This document shows, piece after piece, positions 10,324 to 22,400 of a stretch of DNA of 64,000 nucleotides. The position numbers were made by a program, and so were the translations under genes. The stretch's first letter is position 1. Every line of letters begins with the position of its first letter. The DNA is taken from the NCBI GenBank assembly GCA_000328365.1, contig KB308499.1, positions 62,001 to 126,000 on the forward strand, in the 5' to 3' direction. The notes under the pieces are model-generated. The model was given only the letters and a program-made list of their open reading frames with translations. It did no database searches and was not told where the DNA came from. Source of the stretch: Capitella teleta. Lineage: Eukaryota > Annelida > Polychaeta > Capitellidae.

Positions 10324-11620
10324 CTGATTTGTGGTATAATGCAATGCAAAGTTGCAAACATAAAAAAAGGGCCTAAGTCAGTTACTTATTTTGATGAATT
10401 GTATTTAGCTGAGCAAATTGCTCACCTATAGCATTTTAGGAGAGCTAAAAATTGCTCACCTGGCCATTTTAAGTCATAGTAAAGACTTAAAATATTTGAA
10501 TTATTGTCCAATCTTACAAATGTTTCAGATGCGTTAAAGATGAAGAGATACCGTATTGTCCCAATTATAGTGGGTTAAGGCAGAGGCTGTGAGCATGGCA
10601 GCCTGACTCCCAATACAACCCCACTCCACAAACATTGCGCTTTGAACCCACGAAAGGCGCATTGTTGTGTGGCCCATAGTTATGTAATGCTTAAAACTGA
10701 ACAACAGTGTGTGTAGCTAGGAGAACTTGCATGGTATCAGGTTGTGAAGGTATTCACCCTCTACGGAGAATTCTGAGGATGGCTACGGCCTACAACATTA
10801 TAATCATTATTATCCACATATTCTTAGATGCAAAAGGAATGCAACGATCTATAATTGGCTTAATAATTTCTTAATCCAAGTTTGGGTCTACAACAATATT
10901 TTACAGGGTACACAAGTCTATTCTCTTCGTTTTCAAACTGACAATTTTACCATCATTGTATTGTTATCCATATATCTATAGAGGTTTAAAATGAGTACTA
11001 TATATAATCAGTTTTTAATCCGGCGCGTGCGTATGTGCCATGTAAAAGTAGAGAACAGAAAATTAAAGGTTTAGTTTTGATTAAGGGAGCAGAGCGTGTG
11101 TGCAAGGCGAGAGACTTCTGTGTTATCTTGTGATTTTGGTGCGTAAATTTCCCCAGTTTCCTTTATTATTTGTTTGTAGTTATTTTGTAGTTATTTCCAA
11201 TTAAGTTTGTTGTAGTATATTCCACCTTGTACAATTGATTTATAGTATCTTGGGTATCCTTATACAAGTTCACATTGTAATCCGAGGGTACCTGAGGCCC
11301 GAACTCAAGAAAATTATTATTATTAAAAATAGAGGTTAAATGTTAAACTTTTCAATGTGACAGTTCTATGAAAGACACTCAAGTAATCTGGATGAGTACT
11401 TATGGTTCAGTAAGTATATACCATGTATGTCATCAGAGGCAGTCATATGCACAATTGCTTTAAATACTGTAGCTCTTCTAATACAACTAAAGACCTACAT
11501 AGCACGCCAAGCAGATGAGAAGAAAGGTTGTGCTTTTCTAAATCATGATTAAGTACAATGTAGTTATTGCATTGCATGTACAATGCATCTTATTGGCTTA
11601 TAAGTGAGGCTTGGCAAATA
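10324..11620. other. Intergenic, no gene recognised
   Basis: AT-rich sequence with only short open frames. A repeated phrase AATTGCTCACCT occurs at about 10416 and 10452. No RNA gene or coding exon could be supported. Confidence 0.5.
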
Positions 11621-12480
11621 CAGTAAAACCTCGATGTGTCGAAGTTCGTGGGGTTAGCTCAAATACTTTGACTCAAGGATACTTTGAGGAACAGATCGAG
11701 GCCGTTATGATATGACTGTTATGATTCCAAACCGTGCTCTGACGTTTTGATTGACTGCATGCGATATGAACTCATAAACTATGAACGGTGATCTCATGAC
11801 TTACAAGAAATCTAGACCAAAGAAATGATTCGGAGAGATTGAAACTTTTTAATTAACAAATATTTATCAACGTGTAGATCTAAGACTGGATTTCTTTAAT
11901 TAACTCTAGCTTTGAATGCGCGCGGTCTTTTGTCGGCAATTCATTAAATATCATCACAAGCACACCAACAACAATGCCTTAGTCGATATCCACGGTCTAT
12001 TTTAGGAGTCAGCCAAGCTCTTGTCGCGGTCTTTTGTCGGTCATTCATAAGAAAATCATCACAAATACACTAACAACAATGCTTTGTAGCTTAGTTGAGA
12101 TCCACGGTCCGTTGATCTTTAGAGTCAGCCAATCAAAGCTCAGGTCGAGGCTTAAACAGAGGAGAGATAAAGGCTGCCGACTGCTTTGTGGGGGCGGGGA
12201 TGTTTTGATGCTTTGTAAACAACTGACTATCTCTCTCTTTTTGAAGTTACCAAACTGAGAAATATGCTCATCGAATTTTTCGACTTCAAGCTACAGATCA
12301 AAAATATGTCTCGGGGACACAGAAAACACTTTGACATAAGGATAAATTCGAGAATGAGATGTTCAAGGGACGGATGTTAATGCTAATAGTAAAGTATAGG
12401 AGAATCGTCGGGACTTCGAAAACACTTCGACACAGGGAGACATTTGAGGGACGGACGTTCGATACATCGAGGTTTTACTG
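11621..12480. mobile_element. pogo/Tigger-type DNA transposon, 860 bp
   Basis: The left end starts CAGTAAAACCTCGATGTGTC and the complement of the right end starts CAGTAAAACCTCGATGTATC (one difference in 20). Both ends are flanked by TA (11619-11620, 12481-12482). Internal sequence has no transposase frame. It belongs to a different family from the copies at 8812 and 18673, judged by the terminal sequence. Confidence 0.87.
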
Positions 12481-14110
12481 TAGTGAAATAACTCGAATAG
12501 CAAATATTCGGGTGGTTACTATTCACTGAACTTGAACCCGAATACAAATAGTTGTAATTGTTAAAAAAAAAAAAATTCTTTTCCCTGCAATCACAACTAT
12601 TTCTTATTAGAATCTTGTGTTATAGAACAGTGCAGTATGTTAGTGTTTTATATTAACTTTATAAGGACATGTACCAGTTCATGCACCGTCTCTTGTGATC
12701 TACCAGTATTTACATACCGGTAGATGGACCTCATCCCTCGTGATAGTCCAAGCTGCCACGTTTTTGCCATTATTTAAAAGTTTAAAACCCATGATCAACT
12801 CTTTGTGATACATGTATTCATACTAATTTCATGCACTAGTAGACCTAATGGGCCAGAGGGATTACAGTCATTACATAATCACCGGCAAGAAACAAATACT
12901 CGTTAGTATAAACAGCGTTATGAAATCTGGAGTATTGATAACCTGAATATGCATGCTCCTTTCCTAGAGTTCCGGTTCTGGCAAAAATCGCCTATGTTCC
13001 GGGAACTCATCGATGCTATGTTAGAGCAAAACATTACGTAACACCTGATGCGGGCGAAGGCGAGTCAGGCGGAAGTGTAAACACACTGTCAAGAGTTCAC
13101 TGAGTGGACTATTGAGATTGTTTTAACAGGTTTTGAAGACATGAAATGGAATAAAGGCTGAAAATGTTTTTTTCTATTATTTGGGTCAACTATTCAGGTT
13201 AAAACACGAATAACGAAGCTTTGGTGGCACCCCACTATTCGCCGAATAACGAACACAAATATTCGCCCAGCCTTACTTATAATTTTTGGCTCATGCAATT
13301 GAGGGGAAAAATCCTGCTCTGATAAGGAATTTGCCTCTTCGTGAATTTTGAAATCAACCAGCAGTTTACTGTCTGTGTGCGACATGAGCATACCTTTTGA
13401 AGCTTCCCTTCAGTTTAGGCCAAACAACTTGACAGACTGACTCTGTCTTATGCTTTTTCTATGCTTTTAAGAGTTTAGTGGAGAGAGCAAGCACTGATTG
13501 TTGCTAAAAAAATACCTTGGGGCTAGTGGGGGTTTTAGCAAGATAATCAAGACCTGGTTTGAAAAAGGTGCGCTGGGGTTGTAATAGGGAGTGTGGTTGT
13601 AACCGGGACAATACAAAATAGTCTTGTCAGTCTTTGATTTGGCAAATATGCCCACACTTTAACTCTCTTGTGTGTCTCATGGCTCTCGATGTTTTTAAAG
13701 AAATTCCACTAGGGCTAAACTTAAGATTGATCCGCTTAAGATTGTGGTGTCCTGCACTAGCTATCACCAGTGCTCACTCAATCTCACATTACTAACACCC
13801 TTGTCCTTCCCTTTTGATCTATCAGAAAGACAATTAATTTTTATGTACACTAGTGTACACATACTTTTCTGTTCCTGAAACTGATTGCTAATTGTAAAAC
13901 TAAATTTTTTTCCATCAGTATTGTTAAGTGTCGGGAATTATCAGCTCATCCTTATCTTTGTCGTTGGTGCTCTTGGAGTAACCCTCTTATTTCCTTTCCT
14001 TCTGAGCATTATCTTAGGCTTTTTTATTTCTGTATTTTGTGCTGCTGCCTTTATTATTGAAAACTGATTGCATATATTTGCTAATTCTGATTTTCCTCTG
14101 CTTATTCCAG
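12481..14110. other. Upstream region of CSNK2B; no coding exon recognised
   Basis: Contains short frames only. Around 13195-13275 there is an array of TTCG-containing words ending ATTCGCCCAGCC that resembles a hAT terminus, but no partner end was found. A good splice acceptor (pyrimidine tract then ccag at 14110) precedes the CSNK2B start, so a non-coding first exon and the promoter should lie in this stretch. I could not place them. Confidence 0.5.
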
Positions 14111-14122
14111 TAGCACATAGAG

Positions 14123-15033
14123 ATGAGTAGCTCGGAGGAGGTGTCATGGATCTCCTGGTTCTGTGGTCTCAGAGGAAACGAATTCTTCTGTGAGGTATGT
14201 CGCCCCCTCCCCCTTCACTGCTCGTCATACTCAGCTCACCCTGCCCCACTTACAGGTTGATGAAGATTACATCCAAGACAAATTCAACTTGACCGGCCTA
14301 AATGAACAGGTCCCACATTACAGACAAGCCCTAGATATGATCTTGGACCTTGAACCAGGTAAGTCCACTTTTCCACCATACGTCACTTTGAACTTTTTAT
14401 TCTGATTTCAAGATGATGACCTTGAAGACCAGAACCCAGGACAAAGTGATCTCATAGAGCAGGCGGCTGAGATGCTTTACGGTTTAATACATGCGCGATA
14501 CATCATGACTAACCGAGGCATTGCGCAGATGATTGAGAAGTGGCAGCAGGGTGAATTCGGATACTGCTCACGCGTGTACTGTGAAAACCAGCCCATGCTC
14601 CCTATTGGTATGCCTCCTTACTGCTCAGCCCACTATCCCTCTCACGATTTTTCTCTTTTCCTCCCAGGATTATCGGATGTTCCTGGGGATGCCATGGTGA
14701 AGCTGTACTGCCCCAAGTGCCAGGACGTATACTCTCCGAAGTCGTCTCGCCACCACCACACAGACGGTGCTTACTTCGGCACAGGTTTCCCTCACATGCT
14801 CTTCATGGTGCATCCTGAATACAGGCCAAAGAGACCTGCCAACCAGTTCACCCCAAGGTACGCTCACCATTACTTTTATATAACAGTGAGCCTTCATAAT
14901 ATTTTTCTTTTACTCGTGCAGATTGTATGGTTTTAAGATCCACCCTTTGGCGTATGAGCTACAGTACCAAGCAGCGGCCAACTTTAAGAGCAGACCAATG
15001 CATACGATGGGATATGGAAACAGCAAAAGATAA
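14123..15033 (+). CDS. CSNK2B: Casein kinase II subunit beta
   Basis: CK2 beta is the dimeric regulatory subunit that assembles two catalytic alpha subunits into the CK2 tetramer. Exons: 14123-14194, 14256-14358, 14413-14607, 14668-14857, 14922-15033, all GT-AG and in phase; 223 residues against 215 in human. It begins [20 protein letters not shown], so the N-terminal autophosphorylation serines are present. The acidic loop is [10 protein letters not shown]. The zinc-finger cysteines are at 110, 115, 138 and 141 (GYCSRVYC and YCPKC), and [20 protein letters not shown] follows. The tail [13 protein letters not shown] differs from vertebrates and is longer. The start lies 12 bases into an exon whose acceptor is at 14109-14110, so the 5' UTR is interrupted by an intron, as in vertebrates. 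Confidence 0.98.
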
Positions 15034-15057
15034 ATTATTCGTCCTGGAAAAACAATG

Positions 15058-15067
15058 AATAAATAAA
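15058..15067 (+). terminator. CSNK2B polyadenylation signal (two overlapping AATAAA)
   Basis: AATAAATAAA begins 24 bases after the CSNK2B stop codon, followed within 10 bases by an A-tract. It is the only such signal near the stop and implies a very short 3' UTR. Confidence 0.65.
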
Positions 15068-16424
15068 AAATTGTAAAAAAAAAAAAAAAAAAAAGTATAA
15101 AAAAAGTGAAGCGAACGTCTAGATAGGTAATATCCTCATCCTCCTTGTTCTTCTTCCACCTCATCCTCAAAATGATATTTATTCTGCGTGTATTCCCATC
15201 GCGACATCATCATATTTTGAGGGGCGAGGTTGTCATTCCTGTTATGCTTGTTCGCAGTGGGTTCGTTTTGTTTGTTTTAACTAATTTCTTGTGTGTGATT
15301 TATATCTCAGCTCTTATTTTTTTCCATTTTTTTTTTTATCCTTTGCGAAAGAGAACAAAACAGGACACTTCACAAAAGGAATGGTGGATTTGTAATAAAA
15401 ATCTCAATTATGACTGTATTCTAGTTCACATTATTACATGTTTTCATGTACATGTATTGGTAATTTGAAGTTACAATTCTTCATTATTGCGACCATCATG
15501 GTGCCATGTCATTGGGTAGTTATTGCAATGGTATGAAATATTTCTATTGATTTTGGAAATTGAGGGAAGGCATTAATTGTGTGAAACAGAAATACAATTA
15601 CATATGTACTGGTATATGTAGTAGTCCAGACCGTCCTAGCTGCTGATATACTTTGTAACGCTTATCTCGTTTCTAGTTCATACAATGGTTCTTATTCAAA
15701 ATACATTATATACATACTACAGGTAGTAATTGGCCAAGAGATTGATCTCAGATTTGCGATTCCTGCGACTCTTTGTACAAAATGAATTACAGGTATTTAT
15801 TTCGACTCAAATACATATAGCGGTCCTTTATAAGTCGGCATGTTTATCCAGAAGTGATAAAATCACTTGAGCATACTAGTACTGTAGAACAAAACAATTT
15901 GTGGTTTTATGGCTTTAGCCTTTATTTGCAGCATCAATTACATGTATTTGCGGTAAAGTGTATAGGGTCATCGTGTTGGACCACCCAGAAACATTTTGTG
16001 TGCATCTAATATATTCATGGAATTGTGGTCGATCGTGACCATGAATTTAGTGGAAATTTCATGCAGCGCAAAAATTTCCTGGTTTACTGTACATGTAGTC
16101 AGCACTTAATGGATAAGCAAGCTCACTATGATTCTTAAGTGATTGATAGGTTCAAGATTGTGATGTGACTCTTAAGAGGGGACCTCATTTGAGATCAGAA
16201 AAGACTCGTGTATCCATCTGCCTTTTGACAGCAGAACAAAATTTGGCTGCACAAGACAGTTGACTAGTATTTGCCAATATACTGTGCATGACTTCATTGT
16301 GCATTCATCCAAAGAAACAAAATTTTGAAATTTTGAATCCAACGTCTACATTTCCAGCTAGCTACAAGAAAACGCGATAGATTTACCAAAAGATAAGACA
16401 TGAAATTTCCTTTTCTTTGCAATG
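15068..16424. other. Spacer between convergent CSNK2B and PIN1
   Basis: No exon or RNA gene recognised. The first 300 bases are T-rich on the + strand and could be an alternative long CSNK2B 3' UTR. Confidence 0.5.
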
Positions 16425-16430
16425 TTTATT
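16425..16430 (-). terminator. PIN1 polyadenylation signal
   Basis: TTTATT on the + strand (AATAAA on the minus strand) lies 165 bases past the PIN1 stop codon. It gives a plausible 3' UTR length. Confidence 0.5.
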
Positions 16431-16594
16431 GCTCGATGAAGTGACAGACAAAACAGATGATTCTACTTCACAATCTTTGAAATAATTGAAAGACAACTTT
16501 GAACGTCAGATTTGTTACGAGATAGGACACAGAAAAGAACATAATAAATGCTAAATAATTAAACATTATATCCATGAAAAATCACTAAAATCCC

Positions 16595-17887
16595 TCATTT
16601 TGTTCTTAATATGATATGGATGCCAGACTCTGTGTAGACGGGTCCACTCATTTCGCCAACCTTCAATGCATACGTTGCATCTTCAAATGGCTTTTGCATT
16701 TGTCCGCGGCCAAAAGGCCCGAGGTCTCCTCCTTTCTTGGCAGAATTACAGTCGCTGTACTGTGACGCCAGTTCCTCAAAAGTTCTTTCTCCATTCTCAA
16801 TCTGCTTGTGGTAACCTTAAGACATTAAGAGTGAAAATGGACCAAACATTCTGCGAATGATAAAATGGCTTACTGGTGAGAAGGTCGAGAGCTTCATCCT
16901 TGGTGCGTGTGATGTTGTCACTGCGCCAGGACGCTGGTCGTCTGGATTCCCGGTGCTTAACCAGCAGATGGGAAGCCCTGACCATGGACTGACCGGCAGG
17001 ACCTGAGGGACGGTCCCATTGGCTCTCTTTAGTGTGTGGGTTCAGGTAGTACGTCTTGCCTGGAAGTAAATGCCCATGAAACGCTGAATTATAAGATGTT
17101 GCAGTAATCATATCGCTGCCTTTCAAGTGGAAGAGATAATGTGGACAGTAGAGACCAGATGACAGTCCTGCAAATGTTAGCGTGTAGAAAGTGAAATGGA
17201 AGGTTCTTAGTTTCACTAATGCAGGAATCTTAGAATGATGAGGAAGGAGGGAATGGAGGGTGGGAGGTGGTGCCCCTACTACCCTATCACAAGACCCCAT
17301 TACTAGCTACAATAAGTGACCCAGGCCTGTGACAACTGGCCATCAGCCTCAGCCTCAGGCAGCAAGTTGAAGTTGAAGTTAGCAACTCACCAACTTGACC
17401 AAATGAGCAATTTCTGCAAGGCCAAGGGTGTTAAAGGCTAGGTCAAGTAGGTGAGGTCTTTCATTAATTCATTATTCAACGGGATTACTTATTTACTAGC
17501 GACCACTTCTACGGATGGACAATATTTCATCAAAAATGAAGTTCATACATCGCAATACGACGTGCAGGAAAAAAAAAAAAAAAAATATATATATATACAT
17601 ACATTGCATTTGAATGAGCAGGTGCAAGTCGCCAAGTCGCCAAGTGCATGAATCATTGAATGAGACTGAGCGCGATTTTACTGAAATTAACTTTCGTTCA
17701 TTATCGCTCAGATAAACTGATGCATAAAACAAAGACTACAGTGAAGAAAACTATTAAATTGAATAAACACAAAGAATGATATATCGTTGAATAATCGGTC
17801 GTATATTTATCACGAAAACATCGTCATACCAGAAGACCGGCTCGTTCTAACTTCCCAACCCCAATCAGCAGGAATGTCGTCCGCCAT
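16595..17887 (-). CDS. PIN1: Peptidyl-prolyl cis-trans isomerase PIN1 (WW + parvulin)
   Basis: PIN1 binds phospho-Ser/Thr-Pro motifs through its WW domain and isomerises the bond with its parvulin domain. Coding exons in transcript order: 17887-17830, 17059-16874, 16815-16595; GT-AG borders, phases consistent, 154 residues (human 163). WW domain is about residues 5-38, with tryptophans at 11 and 34 exactly as in human and [19 protein letters not shown] between. The phosphate-binding basic patch is K54 and R59/R60 ([15 protein letters not shown]). Catalytic residues match: H50, C104 ([13 protein letters not shown]), S145 and H148 ([12 protein letters not shown] end). The start context ACAATGGCGGAC also matches a YY1 site, common at housekeeping promoters. 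It converges with CSNK2B. The first intron is 770 bases. Confidence 0.97.
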
Positions 17888-18672
17888 TGTTCAAACAGTG
17901 GCTCCGCCAAGTGAAAGGAGAAATGGGGTTCGGAAAACTTCGGGTTTATTACGGAAAATCCCGAAAGCGCTGTCGTGTTATTGTTGAGGAATCTGGAGGG
18001 AGGTGGACTTGGTTGATTTTCCGGGAGAGTTCTCCCTAATTTCCACGTGATTAAATATTCCACGACTGTCCGAGAAATATAGATTGCACTATCAAGGTAA
18101 GATTTATTCGTTATCAGAGATTTTGGGTGTACCTCTGCTCTTACACCCTAGCAGAAGAAATAACATGTTCAATCAATCAAATGCAGGCATTACTAGCCAT
18201 TACTCATTAGGCCTACGTTATGAAATATATGACAGTTCGTTATGAATACATATGTTGCGCCTCGTCGGACTATGATAGTACCCATACATAATCACCAATT
18301 GGAGTGCTATTAGTATTATTATGCGTCTCAATCTATAGTGCAGATATACTTCAAATTAATGAATAATCGATTTATGGATTATTCGACCACCAATCCAAAG
18401 GTCCCTGGGGTCTCAGGAACGTACTACGGTTTATTCAATGAAGGGAAAATGCAGATTAAAGACTAAAGAGGTTAAACTTTGTGATTGTTATATTAAAATG
18501 ACAAAACGTTTTAGCAATTCATTCGTGAATAAGATCCTATCCAACCCTAAACATATAGAGCACGCACTGGATCAATAAATTATTCACTTTGATCATAATT
18601 AAAACTGATTGCCATTCAATATCATATGATTCATGTACTGATTCAGGCTAACAGCTATACCGTATATGAATA

Positions 18673-19398
18673 CAGTATAATCTCGATATGTCAAATTTCA
18701 AGGGACCGTCGAAATCACTTCGAGTTGTAGAGCCTTCGAGATATAGTAACTTGGACCAAGCATTGAAAAAAATGAGTTGGGTTAAGTTTTTTCTTCGTAG
18801 CCATGATGACGAGAGTACGTGCAGAGACGAAATGATGACCCAACACTGCCATCCAGTCATTCAAGTATCCACCCCCTGTGAAGTCTGGTGTGCTTTTCGT
18901 GTTTTCTTTGATTTTGCCGATTTAAAAAGATGACGAACGCTTTGTCGATTTCTTTAATCGTCTTTAATGCCGACCACAAATTGAATGAGGCTGTGCGTCT
19001 TTTTTTTGACACCTATTGTGACCATGAGTAGGATTTGGGAGTCACTCCGAGAACCGCTCGCTGTCAACTTCGAGAAAAGTGTGAATGACGCTGATTGGGC
19101 GCTCCGAATCCAGCAATTATTTAGGACAACTTTATCTAATCACAGGCAAAGTTTCTCTGGCATCCAACTCTGCGTGAAAATTTTGCATGTTTGAGTTAAC
19201 ATTGACTTTAGGGTATTACAAATTATCCAAGGGGACGGAAAATGAGTTTGAGTTATAGAGCTTTTTGAGTTATGGGAGTTTCGACATATCGTTACAAAAT
19301 TCAATGTATGGGTATAGGGAGGGAGTTGGGGGTTTAAAATGGCTTCAAATTATAGAGCAATTTGAGTTATGGGAGTTCGACATATGGAGATTATACTG
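18673..19398. mobile_element. pogo/Tigger-type DNA transposon, 726 bp
   Basis: Left end CAGTATAATCTCGATATGTC; complement of the right end CAGTATAATCTCCATATGTC. TA flanks at 18671-18672 and 19399-19400. The inner sequence has several GAGTTATAGAGC/TTGAGTTATGGGAG words near the right end, as if part of the terminus were duplicated. No transposase frame. Confidence 0.86.
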
Positions 19399-19400
19399 TA

Positions 19401-22400
19401 CTGATAGTCTCAGTACTAAAGAGAGGAATAATAAATTAATAATATTGATGGTGCAGGGCACTCTGGCAGGTTATGCACAGTGATTGTTAATTTATATGAA
19501 TTAGGCCTATGGAATTTAATCAATCAGGCTAAATAAATAATCAGGTGATCATATCTCCCTTGATAATGTAGTAATGAAAAACTAATGATGAAGGCATATA
19601 TGATGGCATGGCCTGATTGCTGTGGTATCCAAATTTATTACCTTTCCAGTTTTATTTAATTCACAATTTTCAAGCATTCTGACTGATCTGAGAGCTGCTT
19701 CCCTCCAATCTGCTATGTCATTGTCTATTTTTTAATGTGTTATTTATTGACTTATTGTTACACCTGCCTTCATCAACTCCTTCTTAGGATTAGAATATCT
19801 TTTACAATTTGTTTCTTTTCATTTTCTATAGACATCATTTCTGTAAGGAATAATGATATGCATGATATTAATATTATTGTTGTCTCATTTCAGTGATGAT
19901 CAGATCACCTTGTGAAAGATACATTGAGCCTAAGGTTCTTCATATACCATAAGTTTGTCAGTCTTAATTTAATCAATTAATTACTTTAATTACAGGTGCC
20001 ATATGCTTTTGAAATGTGAATAGTCTACTATTATAGTCTACTTTTATATACTTAACTTACACGAATGTGTGACCTGTGACCTGTGCTCCCTGCTGGTAAT
20101 CTCTCTCTCTCTCTCTCTCTCTTTCCTATAGTTTTATAGATCATGTGATATTGATTGATTTGGAAAATGAAACATTAACCAACTTATTATTCAACCAAAA
20201 TAAAGGTAAAAACTTACACCAACAAAGGTCTTGAACTATTCAAGTTATGTAATGTAAGGATTGATCTGTTTGCAAGGTGAAGTCAATCTTTTGATCTCTC
20301 GATTCTGTTTCGTGAATTTAATCACAATTTATGTTGAAATGAATCCCTTACATGTTACATATGATCAGTTGAATCACAGATCACATGTATGCACTTGACA
20401 GCTTGTGCTATTATCACTTTATCACAAGTCCTGATGTCAGATCATCTCAGATGTACCAGTTTCTAATCCATATCATATAACTCTCAACCACACCCCACTT
20501 CTCGACTAGTGATAAGGGATAAAACCTATTCATTATGGTCTGAACTCAAATTGTGAGTCACAAATTTCAAGATTTACTTTGGTGTAAAATTTGTGGGAAG
20601 TTAATCATCTGCTAATTTAAACTTCGATTATTTGATAATATCTTCCGACCAATTCATATACGGTACTTGAATATATATGTACTTAAGATCCGGGCATATC
20701 AATGTAACGTTATTCAGTTTCTTGTTGTTGTTGAGGCCTGGTTGTTGTTGTTGACCTGAAGCGGAGGTCACATCAGTCGGAAGTGTTTGTCCCTTTGCCC
20801 TCATGCAGCTGATAGCATTCTTCTTCATTGATTCATAGCTCACTCACTATGTGCATGTGCTGAAGTGCATTCGGTTCAGTGCGTGTCCGGATAGCATTGT
20901 GGTCGAACGGAGATGTCCTGTATATACGGGTAAATACACGAAATTTAGTAAATTGTGCTCCCAGGATAATTAGTCCCAATTAATAGTAATAATAATTTAT
21001 TAATTTATATAAAAGTTCACCTGTTCCAGAGCTGGCTCGGCTCACAGGCGCCTTAAAATGCACAACAGGCAAAAAATAATGCAAAGGATTGAAACAACAT
21101 TAAGATGGAGAGTAGGACTTTGCCGTTCGTTTTGTTGAGTCTTTGTATTGATTCAGCATAGCATGAGATGCACCCTAGTTGCACCAAAACAACAGCATAT
21201 CTGTTAACCGCCTTCAGCTATTTGTTCTGCGGTGTTATAAAGGCCATCAAGCATATTGGCATGATGATATTGCTGGTCGTTCTGCAGAGAAAAAAAAAAA
21301 ATCCATCTCATTTTGTTGCTGAAGGCATTTTGTTGAAAGCAATCTCTTAGTAGGCGTTCATGTCCATAATCAGAAAGAAAACTTGAATCAGCTTATTTGA
21401 TGTGTGTGATTTCCTCTCTGTTTCAATTCATGTTTTGTGCAGGTGTGAATTATGTGCTGTATATCATTGATTGATCAGCAACGCATCAACAAAAAAAGAA
21501 AGAAAAAAAACCTCCATGCCTGGAATGCGTTTGTTATTCATTGGAAGCACATGCTGAATTATGCCTGGCATTGTTGTTATGGACCCACTTCTATCTTGCT
21601 AAGGCTGTGTTGTTATCCCCTAAGGCCTATGGGCCTTATAAAGAGCCTTATAAAAAGCCATAGGGTAGGGCATTGACTTATGGGCGTGTTTGACATCAGC
21701 CTGCAAAGGTGCAATCGTACATATTGATTGTTGAAAGGAACACGATGCTGCATGAGGAGGATGTTCCTCTCTCCCATGGATTATCTGCTGATTCAGCTGG
21801 AATTCCTTTTCCCCATCTCGTTCGTCCGTCAGATCCGATTGCGTTGACGGGCGGTTGAAAGGTGATTTGCAAACCGGTTGTTGATATCTCTTTCATTGCC
21901 TCAATTGTAACTGTAGGAATGATATGCATTTCTCGAGGTGCGTGCCTACTACTGGAATATTAACTATATTTATAATTTGAACAATTATTTTGTTATTTTT
22001 ATTGAGGAATTTACTTATTCGATGGTGACTTGCAGTAAACAGACACTGCTGTCTCGTTGTGTTGTCTGAAAATGTTTCACTTGTCCATGCTCAAGAGCGC
22101 CAATCTATTTCTGTCGCACATTGACACTCACGTTTTCACGCTTGGCCACGTGTTGCATATTGAATGAAAGGATATCGCGATTCAATTGCACAGCGAGGGA
22201 TGCGGAATGTGCAATGTATAGACTGCATACATGCTAACTTACACATTATGCATACCATCAGTAAGGTTTCTTCAGTGTTGGAATCATAAAGCACGCATTT
22301 AGGAAATCATAACGCACTTCGAAATATCGATCACTCGTTTAAATATGATTGCCCAGCACTAATTAATGCTCATCCTTATGTATTTTCTGAACTGATACCA

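Noticed and set aside
12481-13275. A hAT element bounded by AATATTCGGGTGG near 12510 and ATTCGCCCAGCC at 13275
   Set aside because: The left side does not match the complement of the right end well enough, and the flanks show no 8-base duplication.
14123-17887. CSNK2B-PIN1 adjacency as a functional phospho-signalling pair
   Set aside because: Both proteins act in phosphorylation pathways, but convergent orientation and lack of shared regulation in the sequence give no evidence beyond chance; synteny data would be needed.
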